In this document: positions 41,701 through 50,298 of the stretch, one piece after another
Numbering within the stretch: position 1 is the stretch's first letter
Layout: each line of letters begins with the position of its first letter
Assembly: GCA_016218765.1 (NCBI GenBank)
Contig: JACRCZ010000006.1
Location: 1 to 50,874 of the forward strand
Origin: Deltaproteobacteria bacterium
GTDB lineage: Bacteria > Myxococcota_A > Polyangia > DRWM01 > JAAZOP01
DNA: 50,874 bases
Direction: 5' to 3'
Notes under the pieces: model-generated
Told to the model about the DNA's origin: nothing
What the model saw: only the letters and a program-made list of their open reading frames with translations
Database searches by the model: none
Translations under genes and position numbers: made by a program

Positions 41701-41731
41701 AGTGCCAGGTGCCACGTGCCACGTGCCGTGC
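41701..41731 (+). repeat. Short GTGCCACG-type tandem repeat (family E)
   Basis: Four units related to GTGCCACG (period about 8) end 8 bp before the stop codon of the HNH gene, which is read from the other strand. It is similar in style and gene-end position to the left-half repeats. Confidence 0.6.
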
Positions 41732-41739
41732 GCCCGACG

Positions 41740-42624
41740 TCATTCCCCGGGCCCAGCATCCACGCTCGTCTCCACCGGAACGGGTCGACGCTGACCCGCC
41801 GCGGTGACAGCGCGCAACAGATCTGCGTCCGTTGCTTGGGACGCTGCCCGCCATAGCGCACTCGCCCAGTGGTTGTCTCCGAATCGCGGCACATCTACCG
41901 CAGCCGATTGCGCAAGCCAACCCCGGACACGCTGAACCGAATCCGGCTCAGCACCCGTGAGCCCAGCCGACGCGAATCCACAGAACCGGCTCCACTCCTC
42001 AGCACCTCTGCGGCAGAAACGCCCGCGCAGTTTCAGGTCCTGAAATAGATTCGCGAAGACTCGAGCATATGGTGTGTTCCCGGGCACTACCGAATAACCG
42101 ACTTCCGAAACACCGTCCCCCCCAATGGTCAGCGAGCAGACAAGTACGCGCTGACTGCCTGCGTCATCGAAGTAGGGGTGTGGATACACCCGCTCGCCCG
42201 CAACCGTCTTCCAGCGCCTCCCCTTCTCCTCGTTGCAGCGATGACAACTGGGAACCAAGTTTTTCGACAGAACAGAGTACTCTGGGAAGTCCCTCATCGG
42301 GAGCCAATGGTCCAAGTCCGACACCAGCTCGACGAGGCAGTACGGGCACAGGTCGTCCTTCGATTCGCTGGCGTAGTGCGCGAACAGCTCGTTCCGCAGG
42401 GCCACCATGGCGGACGCGCCGTTCTCGTATGCCCGGCAGAAGTCCCGGGCAGCCGAGGGGACTAAACCGACAGGCAGCAACGGCCACTTGCGGTATTCCT
42501 GGTACGCGTTGACCACGATGTCGCGCACGGCCTGCATGCGCGGCTTTGCGCCGCGCCTTCGTCCCGCGATGATCCGGTCAAGGACCTGGACATCGTTGAT
42601 CGGTGGCGGATGAACGGACCTCAC
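41740..42624 (-). CDS. HNH endonuclease, PtuB-like (Septu-type)
   Basis: A 294-residue protein. The HNH core is at about 92-140: CPYCLVELVSDLDHWLP (Cys pair and the catalytic-region Asp-His), FPEYSVLSKNLVPSCHRCNE (Asn and second Cys pair). It would cut nucleic acid. The start ATG overlaps the stop of the upstream ATPase (ATGA), the usual arrangement of Septu ptuA-ptuB pairs, where the ATPase controls the nuclease and invasion triggers cutting. The C-terminal 120 residues are helical and not recognised. Confidence 0.8.
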   Translation of the reverse strand: MRSVHPPPINDVQVLDRIIAGRRRGAKPRMQAVRDIVVNAYQEYRKWPLLPVGLVPSAARDFCRAYENGASAMVALRNELFAHYASESKDDLCPYCLVELVSDLDHWLPMRDFPEYSVLSKNLVPSCHRCNEEKGRRWKTVAGERVYPHPYFDDAGSQRVLVCSLTIGGDGVSEVGYSVVPGNTPYARVFANLFQDLKLRGRFCRRGAEEWSRFCGFASAGLTGAEPDSVQRVRGWLAQSAAVDVPRFGDNHWASALWRAASQATDADLLRAVTAAGQRRPVPVETSVDAGPGE

Positions 42625-44168
42625 CGCTTGGCCTCCGGTGCCAATGATCGAACGAACGTAAGAGCGGCCAGTCCGAGCGGTGGTTCGAACGCCTTCTCCG
42701 CCCCATCGACTCCTTCGCGTTTCACCAGGGCTTCGAGATCGTCGTGCCAGTCCCTCCTCGGTGCAGCAAGGCCAAGGGCAGACTGAAGCAGGTCTCCGAG
42801 ATCAGCGCCCATGGTCTGGAAGCGAGGAGTTGCGACCCTCGTCATGTTGCCGTGACGAACCAGGACTCGGACGGAATCGGACGGAACCTGCTGGAGCAAG
42901 TAGGGGTGATGCGTGGCGAAGATCGCATTGCTGGCAAACTCGCGCAGCAGATCGTGCACAACGGCGAGAAGTTCACAAAGGAGGCCGGGCTGAAGGTGGG
43001 TCTCGGGTTCATCGTAGAGGACCATTGCTCCGTCGTCGAGCATAGATGCCAGCCCGGCAATCGTGTAGGCCGCGACTCGCTGGCCGGAACTGAGCCGTGC
43101 CCACGCCGAGCGTATTGCAGCGGAGTCGGCCGACAGGAACCGTTTCGCCGCGTCGTTGCCAAGCAGGACCTCCAGCGCTCGCGCCAACGGGACCCGCCGC
43201 TGGACCGCTCTATCGCCGATTCGAGCAGTCGACGCAGTCGCGGATGTGATGAAGCTGTTGAAGCTCGCAAGCAGTTCAGCGGGCGCAAGGATGCGCGTGT
43301 CATCGTCGGCTGGACGGTTGCCGATGTACTTGTAGGTGACCGCCTTGGCCAACGTGGGGGAGGGATACGCGGGACGCTGGAAGTCGTCGAACGGCGAGAA
43401 AGAGACGGCAAGTACCGTGCCAACCGGTGGCCGCTTGGGACGGAACTCGCCGACGGCGTGTTCCGGCAGATTCCTCCCACGTATCGTGAGCCCCCATCCT
43501 CCCAAAGAAGCCGCCAAGTTGCGGAGGTAGCTTGTCTTGCCGCAGCCGTTCCGCCCGATCAAGACAGCCGTGCGGCGGGGTAGGGGCGCGCCCGGATCAA
43601 AGCGGAAGGCGATCGCGTGCGGGTTGTCGGCACCGTCAAGCTGAGTCGAGTACTCGAAGTCAAGGACGCGGTGAACCGTTGGGCGCGTGGCTAGGCCAAG
43701 GACGAGCTTCGCCTCATCGAAGGCCTGCACGGCCCCGGAAAAGCGCAGAAGAGAGGAGCGAAAACCTTCGTCGTCGTCGCGCCATCGAGTCGCCTCGGCG
43801 GTGACAACGACATCGCAGAGGGCCTCGAGAATGACGGCACCCTGTCGTTCCGGGAGAGCGACCAGGTTGCGGTAGTAGTCGAGGTCCTGACCGAGACTGC
43901 AGTGGGTGTCAGGTTGGAGCCTCTCGAAACGGCGCGGCAGTCGCGTGCGGAGCTTACCGCGGGTCAGGATCTTCACGTCGCCCAACGAGATGCTGTCGCC
44001 ACTGTCCTTCCAGAAGTGCACGTGGAAGAGCGTTTCGTAGCTGAAGTCGTTCCAGTTGTCCTCCTGGAGCAAGACGCAGGGGTACGGCCTTCCCGGGTCG
44101 TCGGGCCAGCGATGGACTGCAAACCTCACGGCAGTCGACTCCAAGGGGTGGGGCCTGGGGAAGAACAT
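42621..44168 (-). CDS. AAA/ABC-type ATPase, PtuA-like (Septu-type)
   Basis: A 515-residue ATPase. The Walker A LIGRNGCGKTSYL is at about 203-215, after an unusually long N-terminal region. The signature LSSGQR, Walker B VLYDEPETHL and the switch His FATHHPYLL are complete, as in SMC/ABC-like OLD and PtuA ATPases. A region near residue 240 (FSPFDDFQRP) fits this family. It pairs with the downstream HNH gene. The ATG at 44168 has no ribosome binding site; an overlapping small frame from 44238 does lie after GGAGG, so the real 5' end needs checking. There is no reverse transcriptase nearby, so it is not a retron-linked form. Confidence 0.8.
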   Translation of the reverse strand: MFFPRPHPLESTAVRFAVHRWPDDPGRPYPCVLLQEDNWNDFSYETLFHVHFWKDSGDSISLGDVKILTRGKLRTRLPRRFERLQPDTHCSLGQDLDYYRNLVALPERQGAVILEALCDVVVTAEATRWRDDDEGFRSSLLRFSGAVQAFDEAKLVLGLATRPTVHRVLDFEYSTQLDGADNPHAIAFRFDPGAPLPRRTAVLIGRNGCGKTSYLRNLAASLGGWGLTIRGRNLPEHAVGEFRPKRPPVGTVLAVSFSPFDDFQRPAYPSPTLAKAVTYKYIGNRPADDDTRILAPAELLASFNSFITSATASTARIGDRAVQRRVPLARALEVLLGNDAAKRFLSADSAAIRSAWARLSSGQRVAAYTIAGLASMLDDGAMVLYDEPETHLQPGLLCELLAVVHDLLREFASNAIFATHHPYLLQQVPSDSVRVLVRHGNMTRVATPRFQTMGADLGDLLQSALGLAAPRRDWHDDLEALVKREGVDGAEKAFEPPLGLAALTFVRSLAPEAKR

Positions 44169-44251
44169 CGGACGTAGGCCTGTCGGGGAGGGACGACTCG
44201 CCGTTGGCGACGCGTTTCAGTTCGGCCAAGGTGTGCATCGCGCATCGGTCG

Positions 44252-47200
44252 CTACCTCCCCTCCAGGTACATCCCCAACTCGTCCAGGTGCACCGCGAGG
44301 CTCCCCTCGTCCTTCAGGGCCTCGGCCGTGATCTCGACGACCTGGAAGCCCTTCATGCGGGCCTTGGCCCGGAGGAGCTTGTCGCGGGCGCGGCGCTTGG
44401 GATCGCCGTGGAGCGCCGCGCTCATGCCGTCGATGAACACCAGGACCTTCTTGTCGGGGTACGCCCAGTCGGCGTCGGTGTAGCTGCCGTCCTCGAACGA
44501 GACGCGGAACTGCTGGGCCGGTGGAACCGGGAAGCCGCGTCTTTGGCAGATCGTCCCGAAGTCCAGCTCGGCGTCGCTGTCCGCCTTCTTCGTGTCCGGC
44601 GCCGGCTGGAACGTCACCGGCGGAACCGCGACCTCCATCTCCAGCGGCTGCGTCAGGTCCGCCAGCAGGTTGATCGCCTCGTGGCGGTTCAGGACGTCGT
44701 GGTCTTGCTGGTTGTAGAAGTGCTTCAGGCACGAGTAGCACGAGGTGTCGCACCCGGTCGCGCAGTTCTGCAGCACGTCCGTCGCCCGCCGGCAGATCGG
44801 CTCCCAGAACCGGAGGATCTGCGGCAGGTACCCCGACCCGCCCGGCATCGGGTCGTAGAATACGATCCAATGCCCGGCCTGCTGGTCGGTCAGGATGAAC
44901 CCCTCGACCTCCGTGGTCCCCATGTCCAGGATGTGCCGCGCCCCGATGCGGATCGACTCGAACACGTTCGCGGCCTCGCCGTGCGTCTTGAACGGACCCA
45001 GCTCGACCACGTCCGAGGTGAACTCGACGTACAGCGCGTGGTTGGCGACGGTGTTCTTCCCGTGGATCTTGCGGTGGTCTTCCGCGAACTGATCCAACTC
45101 CGCCTGGCTCGCAGTCGGCGACCGGGTCGCCCCGCAGCTCGAGCACACCGGGAACAGCGTGAAGTCGTCGCCCTTCGGCCGGCCCAGGTTCACGATCCTC
45201 AGGTCCTGCCGCTGGAAGAATCGGCAGTCGCACGGCCCAATCTTCCCCTGCCTCCCGCCTGCATGCCGCGGCAGCCGGCTCCCGAACAACCGGAACCACA
45301 CCCGCCGTCGCGTCGGCTCCCGGTCGTCGATGTCCCGGTGCGCCTGCATCTCCACGTCCGAGAGCTGGATCGACGGGAACACGAGCGGCTCGAGCGTCTT
45401 GCCGCCCTCGGTCGGCTCCGACCCCTTCTCGTAGACGCGCTCGTTCTCCCGGTCGTAGACCATCGTGCGCTGGAACACCGCCGCCCGGGTCCGCTCGTCG
45501 TCCGACCGCAGCGTCTCGAACCGGAGCTTCCGGACGCGGAAGATGTTGCGGTTGGCGTAGACGTGGTTCGCCGGCGTCAGTTCGCGCAACGCCACGGCCG
45601 CCGGCCGGGAGATCTCGACGAACGGCTCGAGGCACTGCGCCCGCACCGTCTCCCGCGCCATCGCGTACCCCGGCAGGAATCCGTCCACGCCGAGGAAGCT
45701 CAGCGCGTAGTTGTCCTGCCGGTTCCGATCTCGGAGCGTCCGCAGCGCGTGGTCGTACCGCCGCCGGAAGACCGCCTGGTCCTCCGTCAGCGCCTCGCCG
45801 GTTTCCTCGATGTCCCGCAGCTCTTTTAGCTCCCGGCGGTAGGTCTGGACCTGCGCGTAGAGCGCCTGGACGTGGTGCCGCAGATCGGCGACGAACTGGT
45901 CCACGTAGCCCGCGAGCCGCTCGGGCGCCACGGCCTCGGCCTCGTCCGCCGGCCAGCCGCGCAGGAAGACCTCCTCGACCGTGGCGACCAACTCGGCCCG
46001 GTGTTCCTTGACAAGCCGCTCGAGCCCGCCGAGATCCCGCGGCTGCTTCAGGTAGCGGACGCGCTCGTCGTCCCCTTCCTTCCAGACGTCCGCGAACCAG
46101 TGCGACACGTACGCCGGGAACGCGTCGTCCAAGAACTTCTTGTCGGCGTCGGAGGTCACCTTGCTCCGCAGGGCCGTCAGGATCGTCGAGTGGACGTGCT
46201 TCCGGATCAGCGGCTCGTTCCGCATCGAGAACGCCGGAACCCGGATCTCGCCGGCGATCATCGCCTGGGGCTTCTGAAAGAAGTACCGCCCATGGGAGTC
46301 CCCGCGGCAGTGCGTGAACACCACTGCGATCCGGTGCCGACGTCCGGCCCGTCCGGCACGCTGGGCGTAGTTCGCCGGCGTCGGCGGGACGTTTCGCATG
46401 AGGACCATCTCGAGCTTGCCGATGTCCACGCCCAACTCGAGCGTCGGCGTGCAGACCAGGCAGTTGAACTCGCCGCCCGCCTCCCGCTTGAACTCGCGTT
46501 CGATCTTCTGGCGGATTTCCTTCGGCACTTGAGCCGAGTGCTCCCGCGGCTTCAGCGGCACGAACCCCGTCCGGGTGTACTGCCAGACGTCGAAGTGCTC
46601 GTCGTCGCGCCCGCGCTCCTCGGGTGCGCCCTTGCAGTTGTATTCGGGGCAGCTACCCGTCGGCAGCGGGACGGACTGCGCCCGGCGGCAGGCAGCGCAG
46701 AGCAGTCGGCGGTCGGCCACCACGACACCCAGCTTCTCGACGTTGATCTGGTGCAGCGCCCCCTGCACCCGCGACGGGACCAGCCGGCCGCCGTGCTTGT
46801 AGACGAACTGCACGGGAACCAGCACCTCATCGGCCTTCAGCCGCTCCCAGAGATCCTCGAGGCATTCGTCCCGCGACCGCGGGTCGAGATCGGCGCCGCC
46901 CGGAACGCCCTTGCGGAGGATCTCCTGCGCGCCCGAGCGGCCGTTCTTCGCGGTCCACCCCTTGAGCGAACCCGTGTCGTCGGCCTTCTTCTTCGAGAAC
47001 ACCAGCGCCTGCGGCCGGTACTGGTCGGAGACGGCCACGAGGCCCCGGCGAACTTCCAGATCCCGGTCGTTCCATCGACGTCGGAGGAGTGGATCGGACA
47101 CGACGCCGCGGCGCCGGTAGTAGTCCAGGATGAGCCGCACGAGACGTTGCAGTTCTTCCGGTTGCACCCGCAGCTTCGGCGCCCAGCGGCCGTAGAAGGC

Positions 47201-49555
47201 GTCCATCTCGGCGACGTCGATGCCGCGCAGTCGGACCTCCGCGAGCGCCAGGGTCTCCAGGCTCCCGCGCCGCTGGCCGGTAGAGGCGAACTCCTCCAGC
47301 AGGAACCAGCGAACGCGGGTGAAGTTGTCCTCGTCGTCCCACGCCTCGACCTTGAGCACCTTCTGCTGCTTGGCCAGGTCGACCATCCGCTCCGTGAGCT
47401 TCTCCATCGACCAGACCCTCTCCCGGTCGGTCTCCAGCACCTTGTAGAGCAGGTGGCGCAGCCGGAACCGGCGTGACCGTTCCTCCATCCAGCCGGCCTG
47501 GAAGGCAGCGTCCTGCCGGTTGTCGCTGAAGATGAGCAGCTTCTGGAGCGACTCCTCCTGCATCGCCGTGAGCATGGACTGCGCGAGGATGGTGACGTCG
47601 GCGACCTCGCTCGACTTCGCAGGGGTGACGATCTCCTCGAACCCCTTGGCGGCCGTCCCGCAGGCGAGGCAGGTCTTCATCCCGCCGGGATGCAGGACGA
47701 CGGGGACGAGCGTCCCCTTCCGCTCGCACTTGCCGTTCAGGCACTGGTCCGACTTCGCGTCGTGCAGCGTGCCGCAGATCCGGCAGAGCCAGCGGTCGGC
47801 GAGCGGCCCGGCTTCCTCCTCGCCGGTCTCGTCGAGTCCGACCAGCCGGTTGGTCACGTAGACCCGGGCCGGCGCGTCCTCCTGGCCGCGGTGTTCCGAG
47901 GTCGGCGCGGTCGAGGTGAGTTGCACCCCGATGCCGTCCTTGTTCACGGACTCCTCGGCGATCAGGGGGAAGTAGTGCTGGCCGCACGACCGGCAGAGCA
48001 CCAGCGGGAAGACGCGGGCGCCCTCATCGACGTGGCCCGCCTCGGCGTCGAAGTGCAGCCTCGGCTCGCCCGTCTCGTCCAGCGAGCAGCCCAGGCCCTG
48101 GTAGCCCTGGACGAAGTAGTGGAGCTTCGGCCGCAGGAGCGGTTCGTCGTCCTCCTGGACCAGCGCGCCGAGCGTCAGGTACGCCAGCAGCTCAGCCAGC
48201 AACTCGTCGTGCGTCACGCCCCGCCGCCCCATCGCCTCGAGCCGCGGGAGCGCCTTTTCCAGCAGCTCTGGCGAACGAAACAGGTCGGCCAGCATGCCGA
48301 CGACCTTGTTCCGGGCGAGGAGGTCGTACGCCTTCGCCATCGTCGTCGAGCCGGCGCCGTCGGCCCGCCCGCACAGCCGTTCGATCAGCCGCAGCATGGT
48401 CTCGGGGAGGTCGGCGACCTCGTCCATGAGCTGCAGCTCGCGGGAGGCGGCCAGGACCTCGTCGAGCAGCTTCCTGGGCTCGGCGGGCCGGCCCGGCTCG
48501 TACAGCGACTTCCGCTGGCCCCGGTTCGAGTCGTACCGTTCGGTGACCAGGTCGACCCGGTCGCGCTCCACCCCGAACAGGCGTGCGGCGAACCCACGCA
48601 CGGCGGCCCCAGCGTCGATGCCGCTTTCGGGCTGCTGGACGGTGGCCGACGTGCCGACGCAAAGGACATCCTCGGGCTTCTTGCCGGCGACGAAACGAAG
48701 GCGCCGGATGAGGCAGGACACCTCGGAACCGAGAGCGCCGGTGTACGTGTGCACCTCGTCGACGACGAAGAAGCGCAGGGGGGCGCCGCGGAAGAGGTCG
48801 AGGTCGAGGTCGCGCAGGAGCAGGTACTCGAGCTGGTGGAAGTTGGTGAGCAGGATGCGGGGCTTTCGCTGGCGGATGTCCTGGCGGGTGAAGCACTCCT
48901 CCCAGGGGATCGGGACCTTCTCCTCCTTGCCTTCGCGCAGGAAGCCGTGCTCCTGGGCGGTGTAGGGCCGGGATTCGCGCACGCGGCCCTGCTCGGGCTC
49001 GTTCTCCTCGGGGGTGACGCCGGTGTAGCGGCCGAACGTGACGCCGGTGCCGGCGAGCAGCGGCCGGAGACGGCGGAGTTGGTCGTCCACGAGGGCATTC
49101 ATCGGGTAGACGAGGACGGCGACGACGCCGGGCGCAGCGCCGGCGTCGCGCAGGTGGAGCGCGTGGTCGACGACCGGGAGGAGGAACGCCTCGGTCTTGC
49201 CGGACCCGGTGCCGGTGGCCACGACGGTGTGCCGCCCGGCCTTGATCGACCGCAGCGTCAGCTCTTGGTGCTTGTGGAGTGACTCGTAGGGAAAAACCGA
49301 CTTCAGCACCGGGTGCAGGCCAAGCTTCGGGTCGGCGCAGAGGCTGGCGACGGATGGGCCCTCTTCGAACGCGGAGTTGATGAAGACGTAGGGCCCCTTG
49401 GCGATCAGGCGTTCGCCGCCGAGCTCGTGTCGGAGCTGCTTCTTGACCTGCTCCTCCATCCCGTGGTCGGCGATGGGGAACGTCGTCATGAGGTACCGGC
49501 CGAACTGGTCGATCACCTCGGTGCCGAACTGGACGGGGTTGAGGCTCATGACCAC
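44252..49555 (-). CDS. DEAD/DEAH helicase with DUF1998 and C-terminal nuclease-like domain
   Basis: A 1767-residue protein. Helicase motifs: VVATGTGSGKTEAFLLP (I), FVVDEVHTYTG (DEVH), GTSATVQ (III), TPTLELGVDIG (V) and QRAGRAGRR (VI). Several Cys pairs (CRSCGQHY, CRICGT, CLACGT) suggest zinc sites. The MZB/DUF1998 region holds CATGCDTSCYSCLKHFYN near 1590-1610. The last 110 residues (DADWAYPDKKVLVFIDG, then RRARDKLLRAKARMKGF) look like a Vsr/DUF559 PD-(D/E)XK nuclease. DUF1998 helicases of this size include DruE, DrmA and DpdJ of phage defence systems; the exact system is not decided. GTG at 49555 or ATG at 49549 starts it. Confidence 0.85.
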   Translation of the reverse strand: MVMSLNPVQFGTEVIDQFGRYLMTTFPIADHGMEEQVKKQLRHELGGERLIAKGPYVFINSAFEEGPSVASLCADPKLGLHPVLKSVFPYESLHKHQELTLRSIKAGRHTVVATGTGSGKTEAFLLPVVDHALHLRDAGAAPGVVAVLVYPMNALVDDQLRRLRPLLAGTGVTFGRYTGVTPEENEPEQGRVRESRPYTAQEHGFLREGKEEKVPIPWEECFTRQDIRQRKPRILLTNFHQLEYLLLRDLDLDLFRGAPLRFFVVDEVHTYTGALGSEVSCLIRRLRFVAGKKPEDVLCVGTSATVQQPESGIDAGAAVRGFAARLFGVERDRVDLVTERYDSNRGQRKSLYEPGRPAEPRKLLDEVLAASRELQLMDEVADLPETMLRLIERLCGRADGAGSTTMAKAYDLLARNKVVGMLADLFRSPELLEKALPRLEAMGRRGVTHDELLAELLAYLTLGALVQEDDEPLLRPKLHYFVQGYQGLGCSLDETGEPRLHFDAEAGHVDEGARVFPLVLCRSCGQHYFPLIAEESVNKDGIGVQLTSTAPTSEHRGQEDAPARVYVTNRLVGLDETGEEEAGPLADRWLCRICGTLHDAKSDQCLNGKCERKGTLVPVVLHPGGMKTCLACGTAAKGFEEIVTPAKSSEVADVTILAQSMLTAMQEESLQKLLIFSDNRQDAAFQAGWMEERSRRFRLRHLLYKVLETDRERVWSMEKLTERMVDLAKQQKVLKVEAWDDEDNFTRVRWFLLEEFASTGQRRGSLETLALAEVRLRGIDVAEMDAFYGRWAPKLRVQPEELQRLVRLILDYYRRRGVVSDPLLRRRWNDRDLEVRRGLVAVSDQYRPQALVFSKKKADDTGSLKGWTAKNGRSGAQEILRKGVPGGADLDPRSRDECLEDLWERLKADEVLVPVQFVYKHGGRLVPSRVQGALHQINVEKLGVVVADRRLLCAACRRAQSVPLPTGSCPEYNCKGAPEERGRDDEHFDVWQYTRTGFVPLKPREHSAQVPKEIRQKIEREFKREAGGEFNCLVCTPTLELGVDIGKLEMVLMRNVPPTPANYAQRAGRAGRRHRIAVVFTHCRGDSHGRYFFQKPQAMIAGEIRVPAFSMRNEPLIRKHVHSTILTALRSKVTSDADKKFLDDAFPAYVSHWFADVWKEGDDERVRYLKQPRDLGGLERLVKEHRAELVATVEEVFLRGWPADEAEAVAPERLAGYVDQFVADLRHHVQALYAQVQTYRRELKELRDIEETGEALTEDQAVFRRRYDHALRTLRDRNRQDNYALSFLGVDGFLPGYAMARETVRAQCLEPFVEISRPAAVALRELTPANHVYANRNIFRVRKLRFETLRSDDERTRAAVFQRTMVYDRENERVYEKGSEPTEGGKTLEPLVFPSIQLSDVEMQAHRDIDDREPTRRRVWFRLFGSRLPRHAGGRQGKIGPCDCRFFQRQDLRIVNLGRPKGDDFTLFPVCSSCGATRSPTASQAELDQFAEDHRKIHGKNTVANHALYVEFTSDVVELGPFKTHGEAANVFESIRIGARHILDMGTTEVEGFILTDQQAGHWIVFYDPMPGGSGYLPQILRFWEPICRRATDVLQNCATGCDTSCYSCLKHFYNQQDHDVLNRHEAINLLADLTQPLEMEVAVPPVTFQPAPDTKKADSDAELDFGTICQRRGFPVPPAQQFRVSFEDGSYTDADWAYPDKKVLVFIDGMSAALHGDPKRRARDKLLRAKARMKGFQVVEITAEALKDEGSLAVHLDELGMYLEGR

Positions 49556-49587
49556 TCAGCCTTTCATCGCGACATCCGCATTGACCT

Positions 49588-50298
49588 CTAGTGCTCGCAG
49601 TCCAAGTCGAGAAACGCCTCGCACGCCGCCGATCCGTAGCGTTCCAGCAGGGAGCGTTCCTTCCAGAAAGGCACCAAGGCGTAGCAGAGTCTGCAGTGTA
49701 GCCTGACCTGTTCGCAGACCCCCCAATCCATGCGCCCGTCCCTCTTCCACCGTCCAGGATGCCTACCATCAACGAGTTCAGCCAGCCGACGCAGAAGTCG
49801 GTTGTTTCGTTCGTTGTTCCCAAAGTGCTGTCGGAGCCGCTCTCGAAGGTCATGAGTTCGACCCACCGAAAGAACGAAGGGCGCTCCCACTGATCCCAGC
49901 GCGAGATCCTTGGCAAGCCGTGTCGGCCCGCACGGGATGCGCCGGCACCGTTGAACGCCGACGCCTTCTCCTCGCACAAGGGCGGCCCAGGCACCTGCAT
50001 CAACCCAACAGAGACAGTAGAGCCCGGGCTTCTTCGGCACTTCGTCCAGCTCGAAGGGCCGAAACGCGGTCCTGCGATCATGCGGGCTTCGATCCAGTCG
50101 CGGGACGGGACTCCAGTCCAAGGCGCGCCAGCGACGATCCAACTCGCCCCGATGTCGCAGAGCCCGGCACCCGGGCGCTGGCATCCGTTCATCCGTCAAG
50201 CGCAGCACCCCCATTCCCGTCGCGGGCCAGTGGATGCGAACGACGTTCTCGGCGAGAGGTTGCAGTCCGTAGCGGGCCACAGTCTCTGCCCACATCAC
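49588..50298 (-). CDS. GIY-YIG-like nuclease-domain protein
   Basis: A 236-residue protein. PGLYCLCW and, about 50 residues later, PFVLSVGRTHDLRERLRQHF resemble the GIY and YIG strands followed by the catalytic-Arg helix of GIY-YIG nucleases. The second strand reads SVG rather than YIG, and a late Glu (SLLERYG) could serve as metal ligand. Activity is uncertain. The N-terminal 90 residues are not recognised. The start GTG overlaps the stop of the upstream partial gene (GTGA), and the helicase follows after 32 bp, so the three act as one operon. Confidence 0.6.
   Translation of the reverse strand: MMWAETVARYGLQPLAENVVRIHWPATGMGVLRLTDERMPAPGCRALRHRGELDRRWRALDWSPVPRLDRSPHDRRTAFRPFELDEVPKKPGLYCLCWVDAGAWAALVRGEGVGVQRCRRIPCGPTRLAKDLALGSVGAPFVLSVGRTHDLRERLRQHFGNNERNNRLLRRLAELVDGRHPGRWKRDGRMDWGVCEQVRLHCRLCYALVPFWKERSLLERYGSAACEAFLDLDCEH

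Noticed and set aside
41740..44168. Retron (Ec78-like) interpretation of the ATPase/HNH pair
   Set aside because: No reverse transcriptase or msr/msd-like RNA lies nearby. The pair is better explained as Septu-like.
45872..49282. Long plus-strand frames antisense to the DUF1998 helicase (45872-47476 and 47690-49282)
   Set aside because: They mirror third-position GC of the helicase, have Val/Arg/Leu-rich antisense composition and no motif or ribosome binding site.
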